Of a stretch of 64,000 bases of DNA, positions 50,056 to 61,687 are shown piece after piece. The DNA is taken from NCBI GenBank assembly GCA_963575745.1, contig CAUYUJ010018051.1:32501-96500 (forward strand). Direction: 5' to 3'. Both the position numbers and the translations under genes were made by a program. Numbering within the stretch: the first letter of the stretch is position 1; every line of letters begins with the position of its first letter. The notes under the pieces are model-generated. The model did not search any database and was not told where the DNA came from. It was given only the letters and a program-made list of their open reading frames with translations. This DNA is from Prorocentrum cordatum (Eukaryota > Sar > Dinophyceae > Prorocentrales > Prorocentraceae).

Positions 50056-52130
50056 CAATGCTGAGTGTATCGATCTTGATGTACCGTGCCGAGGGCTGTG
50101 CTGTGCTGCGCCGTGCTGAACTGCGATGTGCCATGCCGCGATTGTGCTCTACAGTGTTGTGGATCGAGTCCTCCGTTGCGTCCGAGTCCTGACCGAACTG
50201 ATCTGGATCTTAAGCTCGAGCTGCCTGAGCACATAGTAGCTGCCCCAGAGCTAATTCACAGGGGGGCATGCAAGGAAGACGCGCCGCAGAAAGTTGCAAG
50301 GGACGCGCCAGGCGACGTGCCAATGGACGTGCCATGGGGACGCACCGCGCGACGTGCCAAGAGGACGCGCTACGGAACGTGCCAATGGACGTGCCACGGG
50401 ACGTGCCAGGGGACGCGCCGCACGACGTGCCAGGGGGACTCGCCACAGGACGCGCCACGGAACGTGCCAAGGAACGTGCCAGGTTGCAATGCTGAGTGAA
50501 AGTATCGATCTTGATGTACCGTGCCGAGGGCTGTGCTGTGCTGCGCCGTGCTGAACTGCGATGTGCCTTGCCGCGAGTGTGCTCTATAGTGTTGTGGATC
50601 GAGTCCTCCGTTGCGTCCGAGTCCTGACCGAACTGATCTGGATCTTAAGCTCGAGCTGCCTGAGCACATAGTAGCTGCCCCACAGCTAAGTCACAGGGGG
50701 GCATGCTAGGAAGACGCGCCGCGGAAAGTTGCAAGGGGCGCGCCAAGCGACGTGCCAAGGGACGTGCCATGGGGACGCACCGCGCGACGTGCCAAGAGGA
50801 CGCGCTACGGAACGTGCCAATGGACGTGCCACGGGACGTGCCAGGGGACGCGCCGCACGACGTGCCAGGGGGACTCGCCACAGGACGCGCCACGGAACGT
50901 GCCAAGGAACGTGCCGAATTGCAATGCTGAGTGAATGTATCGATCTTGATGTACCGTGCCGAGGGCTGCGCTGTGCTGCGCCGTGCTGATCTGCGATGTG
51001 CCATGCCGCGATTGTGCTCTATAGTGTTGTGGATCGAGTCCTCCTTTGCATCCGAGTCCTGACCGAACTGATCTGGATCGTAAGCTCGAGCTGCATGAGC
51101 ACATAGTTGCTGCCACAGAGCTAAGTCACATGGGGGGGCATGCTAGGAAGACGCGCCGCGGAAAGTTGCAAGGGGCGCGCCAAGCGACGTGCCAAGGGAC
51201 GTGCCATGGGGACGCACCGCGCGACGTGCCAAGAGGACGCGCTACGGAACGTGCCAATGGACGTGCCACGGGACGTGCCAGGGGACGCGCCGCACGACGT
51301 GCCAGGGGGACTCGCCACAGGACGCGCCACGGAACGTGCCAAGGAACGTGCCAAATTTCAATGCTGAGTGAGTGTATCGATCTTGATGTAGCGTGCCGAG
51401 AGCTGTGCTGTGCTGCGCCATGCTGAACTGCGATGTGTCATGCCGCGATTGTGCTCTATAGTGTTGTGGATCGAGTCCTCCGTTGCGTCCGAGTCCTGAC
51501 CGAACTGATCTGGATCTTAAGCTCGAGCTGCCTGAGCACATAATAGCTGCCCCAGAGCTAAGTCACAGGGGGGCATGCTAGGAAGACGCGCCGCGGAAAG
51601 TTGCATGGGGCGCGCCAAGCGACGTGCCAAGGGACGTGCCATGGGGACGCACCGCGCGACGTGCCAAGAGGACGCGCTACGGAACGTGCCAATGGACGTG
51701 CCACGGGACGTGCCAGGGGACGCGCCGCGCGACGTGCCAGGGGGACTCGCCACAGGACGCGCCACGGAACGTGCCAAGGAACGTGCCAAATTGCAATGCT
51801 GAGTGAATGTATCGATCTTGATGTACCGTGCCGAAAGCTGTGCTGTGCTGCGCCGTGCTGGACTGCGATGTGTCATGCCGCGATTGTGCTCTATAGTGTT
51901 GTGGATCGAGTCCTCCGTTGCATACGAGTCCTGACCGAACTGATCTGGATCTTAAGCTCGAGCTGCCTCAGCACATACTAGCTACCCCCAAAGCTAATTC
52001 ACCGGGGGGGCATGCTAGGAAGACGCGCCGCGGAAAGTTGCAAGGGGCGCGCCAAGCGACGTGCCAAGGGACGTGCCATGGGGACGCGCCGCGCGACGTG
52101 CCAAGAGGACGCGCGACGGAACGTGCTGGG
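50056..52130. repeat. 435-bp tandem repeat, about 4.8 copies
   Basis: Unit marks AATGCTGAGTG lie at about 50057, 50487, 50922, 51360 and 51795. Each unit has GTGTTGTGGATCGAGTCCTC, then GATCTTAAGCTCGAGCTGC, then a nested run of about ten GACGTGCCA/GACGCGCC motifs 9-21 bp apart. The copies are very similar, and the last stops at about 52130, where the 65-bp repeat begins. ORFs here are repetitive artefacts. Confidence 0.95.
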
Positions 52131-53640
52131 GACAAGCGTCGTGCTGGTGGCCTGGGCACGTGAAAACACGTGGTGCCAGCTCGGGGCAACCATGTTAGAT
52201 ACCCCCCCCCCCCTGAGTGGCTTGGACACGTTAAAACACGTGGCCCTGGGTCGGGACAACCATGTTCGAGATCCCCTTGGGTGACCTGAGTATGAAAAAA
52301 ACACTCGGGACAGCAAGGTTAGATACCCCCCTGCGTGACCTGGATACGCTGAATTCGCGCTCCCACCCGAGACATCCTCGCAATGTTTCCTTGGAGATGC
52401 CCCAAAGCGCACCCCCCTGTCCAGAGCAAGAAAACATAACTTTTCTGTGCTGGGACATGTGTTCGGGTAGCGCTTTTCGATCCCCCCATGCGTTTCCTTA
52501 TAAGTCTGTGTTGGGCCCGACGCAATGTCGGATACCCCAATGGGCGGCCTGGACACGCACAAGCACGTGGTCCCAGTTCGGGGCAATCATGTTAGTTACC
52601 CGACTGGGTGGCCTGGACACGTAAAAACACATGGTGCCAGCTCTGGGCAACCAGGTTAGATACACCCCCGGGCGGCTTGGACACGTTAGAACACGTGGTG
52701 CCAGCTCGGGACAACCATGTTAGATACCCGACTGGGTGGCCTGGACACGTTAAAACACGTGGTGCCAGCTCGGGACAACCATGTTAGATACCCGACTGGG
52801 TGGCCTGGACACGTTAAAATACGTGGTGCCAGCTCTGGGCAACCATGTTAGATACACACATGGGTGGCAAGCACGTGGTGCCCGCTCGGGACAACCATGT
52901 CAGATGCCCCCCCCTGGGCGGCCAGGGCACGTAACAACACGTGGTGCTAGCTCGGGACAACCATGTTTGATACCCCCTGAGTGGCCTGGACACGTTAAAA
53001 CACGTGGTCCTGGGTGGGGACAACAATGTAGGATACCCCCTTTGGGTGGCCAGGACATGTAAAAACACGTGGTTCCAGCTCGGGACAACCATGTTCGATA
53101 GCCCCCCTGCGTGGCCTGGATACACTGAATTCGCGCTCCCACCCGAGACAGTATCTCAATGTCTTCCCCGGAGAGGCCCCCAAAGCGCACCCCCCTGCCC
53201 AGAGCAAGAAAACATAACTTGGTCATGTGTTCGGGTAGCGCGTTTCGGCCCCCCGTGCGTTTTCTGATAATTCGGCGCTGGGCCCGACGCCATGTTGGAT
53301 ATCCCCCCCTGGGCGGCTTGGACACGTAAAAACACGTGGTTCCAGTTCGGGACAAGCATGTTAGATACCTCAGTGGGTGGCCTGGACACACGACCCCTAT
53401 GTTAGATACCCCCTGGGTGGCCTGGACACTTGAAAACACACGGCTCCAGCGGAAAACCACCATGTTAGATACCCCTCCTGGGTGGCCTGAAACATGTAAA
53501 GACACGTGATGCCAGCTCGGGACAGCCATGTTAGATACACCCCTGGGCGGGCTGGACGCGTGACGTGGTTCAAGCTCGGGACCACCATGTTAGATACCCC
53601 CTTCTGATGGCCTGCGCACGTAAAAAAAAACTCACATCTC
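52131..53640. repeat. About 65-bp repeat with CACGTxAAAACACGTGG, about 20 copies
   Basis: Consensus GGCCTGGACACGTTAAAAC, ACGTGGTGCCAGCTCGGGAC and AACCATGTTAGATACCC. Spacing is about 60-70 bp where regular (52588, 52652, 52720, 52778, 52846). Two longer interruptions (about 52340-52520 and 53115-53300) are copies of each other, sharing GAATTCGCGCTCCCACCCGA and CCAGAGCAAGAAAACATAAC. Confidence 0.85.
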
Positions 53641-53770
53641 CAGCCCACCCAGGGGGGATATCCAACATGCGGTCGTCTGATGCGCCAGCGACGGACAACC
53701 ACGTTGGATACCCCCCTGGCCGACCTGGGCACGTGAAAACAAGCATTTCGCTTGAGACATCGTTTGCATT

Positions 53771-54229
53771 CTAGACAAGTTTCCACCAGCGTTTCCTTCG
53801 GGAGATGTACGAGACCATAGACTCACCGCTCTGCCGAGACAGTGGCCCATATGGTCTCTGCCCCACCTGGAACAGGATGTTCGCTTCCTGCGCCTCTATG
53901 GGGAAGAGTGAAATACGAATCGCCAACACCAGCTGATCGATCCCATTCGGAGTCAGAAGCACGCCCTTACCGATATCCATGGCAATATCGAATGCGTCAC
54001 CTGTGAGGCCTTCTACAACCTTGTTGACAGCTGCGGTGATCACGCGCTGCTGTGGCGCACCCGTCTCTTGATCCACTGAGGCCAAGGTAGCATTCATGCG
54101 CATCTCAGTGCGGAATTCCCCCCCGTGGAAGTTGTTCACCGTGCCGTCGTACATGTAGGAGCCACGATTCGTCCCGGACCGCGTCAGCGCGTCGGCGCCC
54201 GGCCGATAGCGAAGAGAAGAAAGTGCCAC
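53771..54229 (-). pseudogene. Retroelement Gag-like fragment
   Basis: 152-residue frame from Met at 54229. Features are YMYDGTVNNFHGGEFR (an xFDGxxFxEF-like start), RVITAAVNKVVEGLTGDAF, NGIDQLVLAIRISLFP and PLSRQSGESMVSYISRRKRWW. This layout matches the gag capsid region of dinoflagellate LTR-type elements, with its GESMxxYxxRRxRWW signature, as I recall it. No protease, integrase or RT follows, and the frame loses similarity after KRWWKLV near 53771, where the 65-bp repeat zone begins. I therefore take it as a truncated element. Copia-like or gypsy-like cannot be decided from gag alone. Confidence 0.6.
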
Positions 54230-54459
54230 GGCGCAAGGCTCAGTCCCCTAACGAAGGAAATTGCCAGTACGGAAAGTAAAGACAGGTAGTGCGACACTCT
54301 CTGACGCGACGTGCGCGCAGTGGTACGATACGGGGATCGTGTGGTAGCTCCGCTACCAGTGTGATTATGATGCATTTTAGCGCAGTGGCAAAGAGGGCCA
54401 CCTAGAGGTCAAACGGCAACGACTGGTGCATATACACACGTGACACATGCACTATCTCA
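54230..54459. other. Unassigned interval
   Basis: Nothing recognised. Confidence 0.4.
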
Positions 54460-54676
54460 CAATGATCATCATCATCCTCATCATCCTCACCAGCATCGGA
54501 ATCATCATCAACAACAACATCATCATCATCAGCAGCATCTCCGCCGTCATCAGCAGCAGCATCATCAGCATCATCATGTATTTCGCCGTCGTCATCATCA
54601 ACATAATCAGCATCATCAACAGCAGCATCATCAACATCAGCATCAGCATCAGCATCAGCATCAGCATCAGCATCAG

Positions 54677-54713
<37 letters not shown>

Positions 54714-54715
54714 TG
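54460..54715. repeat. (CAT)n / (CAG)n microsatellite
   Basis: Imperfect CATCAT and CAGCAT runs. Confidence 0.95.
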
Positions 54716-55258
54716 AATCGGAATTACATTGTTGGACAACTGGTGGCATCCAAGGCATCAGCAGCGGAACAGCCAACCAGCAGCAGAGTAGCCAATCAGC
54801 AACAGCAGAAGGGCAGGAAGCAAAGCAAGCAAAAGAACTTAAACCAGCGAAGCAAACATATCAGAAGCAACTCATGTGATGCACGACGTCCACTTTGTAT
54901 TGCGCAGCTGAACTAGCAGAGCAAGTGCAGAAGCGCGGTGCAACGAAACGTTGAAACCATAAATTCGTACACATGGCTGGCGACGAGACGGAACAAGCGA
55001 GACAGAAAGAGAAAGCGAGAGAGAGAGAGAGAGATAACAGCCACACACCTACGTGTTCAAACAGAAAACGGCGCATATATACACATGTGTGCGTATATGT
55101 ACACGTGTACGTATGTATGTATATGTGCGCGTGAATACATCTACTGGTATACACATAAATGCAGAGAGATCAGGAGGAGGCGGACAAGGAGGATAATAAT
55201 GAGGACGAGGACGGGTAAGAAGAAGGGAAATACCAGTGAGAGAGAGAGAGAACAAACA
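54716..55258. other. Unassigned interval
   Basis: Contains GA and TGTA microsatellite stretches (55010-55035, 55075-55130). No gene. Confidence 0.5.
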
Positions 55259-55283
55259 ATTATGCTACCGAGGAACCCCACAT
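55259..55283 (+). other. Cassette III leader
   Basis: 25 bp matching the leaders at 236 and 40997 except for one C-to-T change. Confidence 0.85.
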
Positions 55284-58014
55284 ACTTATTTCAGATCCTG
55301 CGTGGTCATATCATGTTGCACCAAGCACAGCCTCCTGGCATTGTCGTTCGCCTCTGTGGCGTCGGGGATCTGCAACGCCTGCCACACTTTGCGAGCCCGC
55401 AACGGATACGGGGGACCAGCCCCAGCGCACCCCCTGTGGTGTCGAGAACGTGCAACGCCTGCCACAATTTGCGAGCCCGAAGCGGATATGGGGGACCACC
55501 CCCTGCGCACCCCCTTGTGGTGTCGAGAAGGTGCAACGCCCGCCACACTTTGCGAGCCCGCGCCGCATAAGGGCACCACCCCCTGCGCACCCCTTTTGGT
55601 GTCGAGAAAATGCAACGCCTGCCACACTTTGCGAGCCCGAAACTGATGGGGGACCACCCCCTGCGCACCCCCTCTGGTGTCGAGAATATGCCATGCCTGC
55701 TGTGCCCTGGACGACCGTCACGGATAGCGGCCGCGGTGAGAGACCACCCCCTGCGCACCCCCTCTGGTGTCGAGAATATGCCATGCCTGCTGTGCCCTGG
55801 ACGACCGTCACGGATAGCGGCCGCGGTGAGAGACCACCCCCTGCGCACCCCTTATGGCGTCGAGAAAATGTCATGCCTGCTGTGCCCTGGACGACCGTCA
55901 CGCATAGCGGCCGCGGTGAGAGACCACCCCCTGCGCACCCCCTCTGGTGTCGAGAGTATGCCATGCCTGCTGTGCCCTGGAAAACCGTCACGGATAGCGG
56001 CCGCGGTGAGAGACGCGCCGGTGTCGAGAATATGCCATGCCTGCTGTGCCCTGGACGACCGTCACGGATAGCGGCCGCGGTGAGAGACCACCCCCTGCGC
56101 ACCCCCTATGGTGTCGAGAATATGCCATGCCTGCTGTGCCCTGGACGACCGTCACGGATAGCGGCCGCGGTGAGAGACCACCCCCTGCGCACCCCCTATG
56201 GTGTCGAGAATATGCCATGCCTGCTGTGCCCTGGACGACCGTCACGGATAGCGGCCGCGGTGAGAGACCACCCCCTGCGCACCCCCTATGGTGTCGAGAA
56301 TATGCCATGCCTGCTGTGCCCTGGACGACCGGCACGGATAGCGGCCGCGGTGAGAGACCACCCCCTGCGCACCCCCTATGGTGTCGAGAATATGCCATGC
56401 CTGCTGTGCCCTGGACGACCGGCACGGATAGCGGCCGCGGTGAGAGACCACCCCCTGCGCACCCCCTCTGGTGTCGAGAATATGCCATGCCTGCTGTGCC
56501 CTGGACGACCGGCACGGATAGCGGCCGCGGTGAGAGACCACCCCCTGCGCACCCCCTCTGGTGTCGAGAATATGCCATGCCTGCTGTGCCCTGGACGACC
56601 GTCACGGATAGCGGCCGCGGTGAGAGACCACCCCCTGCGCACCCCCTATGGTGTCGAGAATATGCCATGCCTGCTGTGCCCTGGACGACCGTCACGGATA
56701 GCGGCCGCGGTGAGAGACCACCCCCCGCGCGCCCCCACGAAATACGGTGTCGAGAATATGCCATGCCTGCTGTGCCCTGGACGACCGTCACGGATAGCGG
56801 CCGCGGTGAGAGACCACCCCCTGCGCACCCCCTATGGCGTCGAGAATATGCCATGCCTGCTGTGCCCTGGACGACCGTCACGGATAGCGGCCGCGGTGAG
56901 AGACCACCCCCTGCGCACCCCCTATGGTGTCGAGAATATGCCATGCCTGCTGTGCCCTGGACGACCGGCACGGATAGCGGCCGCGGTGAGAGACCACCCC
57001 CTGCGCACCCCCTATGGTGTCGAGAATATGCGCCTGCTGTGCCCTGGACGACCTAGCGGCCGCGTGAGACCACCCCCTGCGCACCCCCTATGGTGTCGAG
57101 AATATGCCATGCCTGCTGTGCCCTGGACGACCGGCACTAGCGGCCGCGGTGAGAGACCACCCCCTGCGCACCCCCTGTGCTGGTGTCGAGAATATGCCAT
57201 GCCTGCTGTGCCTGTAGCGAGAGACCACCCCCTGCGCACCGGTGTCGAGAATATGCCATGCCTGCTGTGCCCTGGACGACCGTCACGGATAGCGGCCGCG
57301 GTGAGAGACCACCCCCTGCGCACCCCCTATGGTGTCGAGAATATGCCATGCCTGCTGTGCCCTGGACGACCGGCACGGATAGCGGCCGCGGTGAGAGACC
57401 ACCCCCTGCGCACCCCCTATGGTGTCGAGAATATGCCATGCCTGCTGTGCCCTGGACGACCGTCACGGATAGCGGCCGCGGTGAGAGACCACCCCCTGCG
57501 CACCCCCTATGGTGTCGAGAATATGCCATGCTGCTGTGCCCTGGACGACCGGCACGGATAGCGGCCGCGGTGAGAGACCACCCCTGCGCACCGGTGTCGA
57601 GAATATGCCATGCCTGCTGTGCCCTGGACGACCGGCACGGATAGCGGCCGCGGTGAGAGACCACCCCCTGCGCACCCCCTATGGAGAATATGCCATGCCT
57701 GCTGTGCCCTGGACGACCGGCACGGATCGATAGCGGCCGCGGTGAGAGACCACCCCCTGCGCACCCCCTCAGGTGTCGAGAATATGCCATGCTTGCTGTG
57801 CCCTGGACGACCGGCACGGATAGCGGCCGCGGTGAGAGACCACCCCCTGCGCACCCCCTATGGTGTCGAGAATATGCCATGCCTGCTGTGCCGTGGACGA
57901 CCGGCACGGATCGATAGCGGCCGCGGTGAGAGACCACACCCTGCGCACCCCCTATGGTGTCTAGAAAGTGCCACGCTTGCCACGCCCTGCGACCCTGGGG
58001 CGGACAGATGAGGT

Positions 58015-58071
58015 GAACGCGGGTGCGCCGCGGGTGTAGAGAAAATCAGAACCCCACTTAGAATGTGGGGA
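58015..58071 (+). other. Cassette III trailer with hairpin
   Basis: GAACGCGGGTGCGCCGCGG...CCCCACTTAGAATGTGGGG; the stem is kept while the loop has changed. Confidence 0.8.
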
Positions 58072-58299
58072 AAAATGCGAATGGGAACGAGAACGAGAAC
58101 GAGAAAGCGAGAGAGAAAGAGAGGCAATCAATCAGACGACGGTGAAACGAGTGCAGGAAAAGAGACACAGACGCAGAGCTACCACACAGAGAGGGCGAGA
58201 ACAGGAAGGGACAGCGACACAGCGAAGAGAGATGCAGAGAACCCGGAGCAGGGCCGCAGCCGCGCGACGGCGCGGACCCCCCGCGGCCCCAACGGCTGA

Positions 58300-58500
58300 G
58301 GAGGAGCGGCGCCCCGCGCGGAGCCTTCGTCGTAGCCACCGGAAGAGCCGCCCCCGTAGCCGCCGCCGCCGTACCCGCCGCCGCCGTACCCGCCGCCGCC
58401 GCCGTACCCGCCGCCGCCGCCGCCAAAACCGCCGCCGCCGCCCCACGACGAGCCACCCCCGTAGCCGCCACCTGCGCGCGGGGGGGTTCGGTTGGAGCGC
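58300..58500 (-). pseudogene. Glycine-rich protein fragment
   Basis: The minus strand reads APRAGGGYGGGSSWGG-like text and repeated YGGGG, ending GGYDEGSARGAAPP. Regular Tyr among Gly looks like the low-complexity tail of a Gly-rich RNA-binding protein, but a (CCG)n microsatellite could imitate it. No RRM or other domain adjoins. Confidence 0.3.
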
Positions 58501-58682
58501 CGGGAAGGCGAAGAGGCCCCGCCCCCGTCCTCCTCACGGGCGTCGGGCCCCCCAAAGGGGGAGGCGTTCGGGCGTCTTTCTACTGCCACGGGCCAATCCC
58601 CACCGGGGCCGGTCAGGCCTTGCAGGATCCTGCAGGATCCTGCGCACAAGCCCGGGTCCATGAACCCCCTCTGGCTCCTGAG

Positions 58683-58835
58683 ACACCCGACGTCGTGGCT
58701 TCTTCATGACGCGACCCCTAGGAGCCTGGACCCGTTCCCGGGGACCGGACGTGTATCTTGAGTCGTTCTTGGACAGTCCCGAAGACCAGCGAGGGCCCCT
58801 GGAGGCCGAAACTACTGAAAAAACGCCCGTCGTGA
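58683..58835 (-). repeat. Dispersed repeat TTCGGCCTCC...GGGACTGTC, copy 3 (inverted)
   Basis: The reverse complement shows TTTCGGCCTCCAGGGGCCC, TTCGGGACTGTCCAAG, GGGAACGGGTCCAGGCTCC and GGGGTCGCGTCATG. Unlike copy 2 it has no MITE-like insertion. Confidence 0.75.
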
Positions 58836-58989
58836 TTTCTGCACAGCGCGAGGAGGCCTGGGCCTGCAGGATCCTGCTGCAACATCCGGCGCTCTGACGG
58901 ACCCCCACTTGCACCGACCCCCGACTATCGAGCACCGTCGGCCGCCTCTCGGGCCTCTGCGCTTGTCTCTCGCTGTCGGATTATCGTGC

Positions 58990-58998
58990 CCTTTGTTT

Positions 58999-59038
<40 letters not shown>

Positions 59039-59046
59039 GTTCTCGT

Positions 59047-59077
<31 letters not shown>

Positions 59078-59219
59078 ATCTATATGTGTATATATACATA
59101 TATATATATATATATAAAAATATATCCCTCTCTTGCTTTCTCACTATCCTTCTCTCTCTCTCTCTTTCTCTCTTTATCTATCTCTCTCTCTCTGTGTTTT
59201 GTTTCTCTTTCTCGTTTTT

Positions 59220-59251
<32 letters not shown>

Positions 59252-59398
59252 TCTCTCTCTTTCTCTTTGATTGTATATATGTCTCTCTCTCTCTCTCTCT
59301 ATGTCTCTCTCTCTCTCTATGTCTCTATTTCTCTTTCTCTCTCTCTCTCTCTCTCTATTTCTCTATATCTCTCTCTCTCTCTCTCTTTCCCTCTCTGT
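58990..59398. repeat. (TC)n microsatellite
   Basis: CT-rich tract with an AT run at about 59085-59125. Confidence 0.95.
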
Positions 59399-59534
59399 CC
59401 CAGTGCTCCTGTGTTGGGTGCTCGTGTTGAAATTGGTTTCCGTCCTTCTCCCGCCTCCCCTGCCCCCTCTCATCTCTCCTGCTTGCCTGCTGCCCTGCCT
59501 CCTATCTCGTCGTCCCGCCTGGATGCTCGGCGGG

Positions 59535-59965
59535 GGGGTGCGATCTGCGAAATTGTCGTCATTTTCGAGGGCTGCTGGGGGGTCTGGCGGAATGACCTCT
59601 CACGCAGACTCAGACTAGACCTCGCCATCCCTGTGGGGCTGCGATCTGAGAACCTGTCGCCACTTTCGAAAGCTGCCAGGGGGTCCAGCGGAGTGACGTC
59701 CGCCGCAGACTCAGATTAGACGTCGCACTTTCGAAGGTTGCTGGGAGGTCGGGCGGAATGACGTCCTACCCAGACTCAGGTTCGACCTCGCCATGCCTGT
59801 GGGGCTTCGATATGCGAAACTGTCGCCACGTTCGAGGGTTGCTGGGGGGTCCAGCGGAGCGACGTCCCACGCAGACTCAGGTTAGACCTCGCCGTCCCTA
59901 TGGGGCTTCGATCTGCGAAACTGTCGCCACTTTCGAGCGCTGCCCGGGGGTCCAGCTGGGCGTTG
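59535..59965. repeat. About 95-bp tandem repeat, about 4.5 copies
   Basis: GGGGCTTCGATCTGCGAAAC, TGTCGCCACTTTCGA and CGCAGACTCAGGTTAGAC recur near 59545, 59640, 59720 (partial), 59805 and 59905. Confidence 0.85.
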
Positions 59966-61216
59966 TCGCGGGCCACCCGCAAACCTGGCGGCGCGCCTTC
60001 GAACGTTTAGCTCCAGCAGTGGAAAGTGCAGCAAGGAAGCAGGGAAGCTGGCGAGCGAGCCAGGCCTCGCTCGCTTCTTGCACAAACTACACGCGTGTTG
60101 CATCATTTTGTCGAGCGCCGCGGCATATTAGCAGCACTGCATCTTTAGCGTACTATCGCCAAAAGCAAGACCCTCTGGCCTCCTCCCGTCACTTTCGTCG
60201 GGGTCTCCGGCCGCCTGCCACCTTCCCTCTGCTGCTGCCGCGCTGACGGGTCGGCCCGCCACGCGTCCTTTTCCTGCCCTTCGTTCCCGCCCCCATGTCC
60301 TCCTCAAGCCTGGGCCTTCGCTCCTCGTTCTTCTGCTGTTGTCCTGTGAATCGTGCCACGCGGGCGAATCCCATATAGCTTGCACCACATATAACGGCGC
60401 CTGCACTGTCATTGTCCTGGCAAGTTTGGGCCAACTCCTCTTGTCACTTGATGCAAATTGGTTGAGCACGCCACAGGGCACTTTGCACGTGTTGTTTCGC
60501 AGTCTGAGGCCCATTTCTCAGGCCCAGGTCTACTGAACAGGTGAGGACGAGGAGGAGGAGGATGAGGAGGAGGAGGAGGAGGCGGCGGAGCGGAAAGGCC
60601 ATCACTCACAAAACGACTCCTCGGGAGAGCTCCAGCCGCTCGGGCGCGGACCCAAGACGAACGGAGCAAAAACGAATCCAGGACCAAAGAGCACACCCTA
60701 GAAAGGAGTCAGGACACCGTGGGGCCGCGCACTGAGATTATATATCATCGTCGCATGTCTGCGGTTGATGTTCGACGGTGCAGAGGACCTCCTCGGGTCA
60801 GGGCCTGGGGCCTGGGGCGGCAGCAAAACTCCCGCCCCCCTGCTAAATTACACCCCATTCCTCCCACCCTCCCCCCCCATGTTCTGCCGCGCCGCCACCA
60901 GGGCGATCCCGATCCGCGCCCGCGCCGCATCGCCCGCGCCCAATGTGCACGCCGCGCAGACGCGGAGACCAACAGGCCATGGCCAACGTGTGACCGTTGG
61001 GGGGCCCTTCGGGCGGCCGGGGCTGGGGGAATGAACTTCGTCTTCGATTGCCTGAGCAGGGACCGACCGTCCCAGCATTTCCAGAGGCTTACCACGAAAT
61101 ACTCCGAGAGCAAAACGAGTACTCGAATACCAAAACATACATTATTAGAACGGAAAGCCGATATATCAAAACCAGTCAGTCTCAGCCAGACATGTTTTAA
61201 GAACATGTCGTACAAA
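59966..61216. other. Unassigned interval
   Basis: A (GAG)n run at 60546-60592. No gene recognised on either strand. Confidence 0.5.
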
Positions 61217-61245
61217 CCACAACATGTTTTTAGAACATGTTGTGG
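61217..61245. repeat. 10-bp perfect hairpin
   Basis: CCACAACATG (61217-61226) pairs with CATGTTGTGG (61236-61245) around TTTTTAGAA. AACATGT also occurs twice just upstream. Confidence 0.7.
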
Positions 61246-61479
61246 AAGGCCTTTGGGGGAGCCAGGGCCCTTCGCCACTACTTGAATTACGCCTCTGCTT
61301 CGGGGTCACGAGTTAAGAACATCAAGCGTTTTCTTGAACGGTAGTCCAGGTCCATGTCTGCGAAAGTTCCCCGGGAAGAAGAGAGAGAAGCTCCAAGAGA
61401 ACGCACAGGGTCCAGCCCAGATTCTTGGTTCTCTGGAGCGAATTCTGGAGCCCACAAGAATGGGCACGTTTTGTTAAGA

Positions 61480-61687
61480 CGGCGGCGCGCCTGGGGTGAA
61501 GTCAGAACGAGCGGGCCTTCTCAGAAGGCTTGGAAGTCCCCCGGTCTTCTGAGAAGTTTTCTTAGCCTCCCCCGGAGATGCAGAAAACTTCCCGGAAGGC
61601 GCGAGGGCTTCTGAGAAGTCCCGCCGCCTTCTGAGAAGGCCTTCTGCTTCTCACGTCCCCTCCCCCCCTCGCTCGCCGCCGATGAAG
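61480..61687. repeat. TTCTSAGAA-palindrome repeat, copy 3
   Basis: Four palindromic cores (GGCCTTCTCAGAAGGC, TCTTCTGAGAAG, GCTTCTGAGAAG, GCCTTCTGAGAAGGC) within 150 bp, ending CGCTCGCCGCCGATGAA. Confidence 0.75.

Larger units (their letters stand above)
55259..58071 (+). repeat. Array cassette III: leader, 90-bp satellite, trailer
   Basis: Leader 55259-55283 (one change from the other two). About 28 units run from about 55353 to 57990. The first four are a CACACTTTGCGAGCCCG subtype and the rest a CTGTGCCCTGGACGACCG subtype with GCGGCCGC in each unit. Several units between 57020 and 57760 have internal deletions. Trailer 58015-58071. Open frames on both strands, including a 703-residue one, follow from the 90-bp period. 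Confidence 0.9.

Noticed and set aside
53623-53640. A third LINE 3' end (TAAAAAAAAACTC)
   Set aside because: It resembles the LINE 3' junctions, but the A-run is a variant of the CACGTAAAAACACG repeat motif and no TCC tract follows.
55450-57561. 703-residue plus-strand ORF
   Set aside because: Same cause in cassette III; the frame shifts wherever a unit has a deletion, with no sign of frame conservation.
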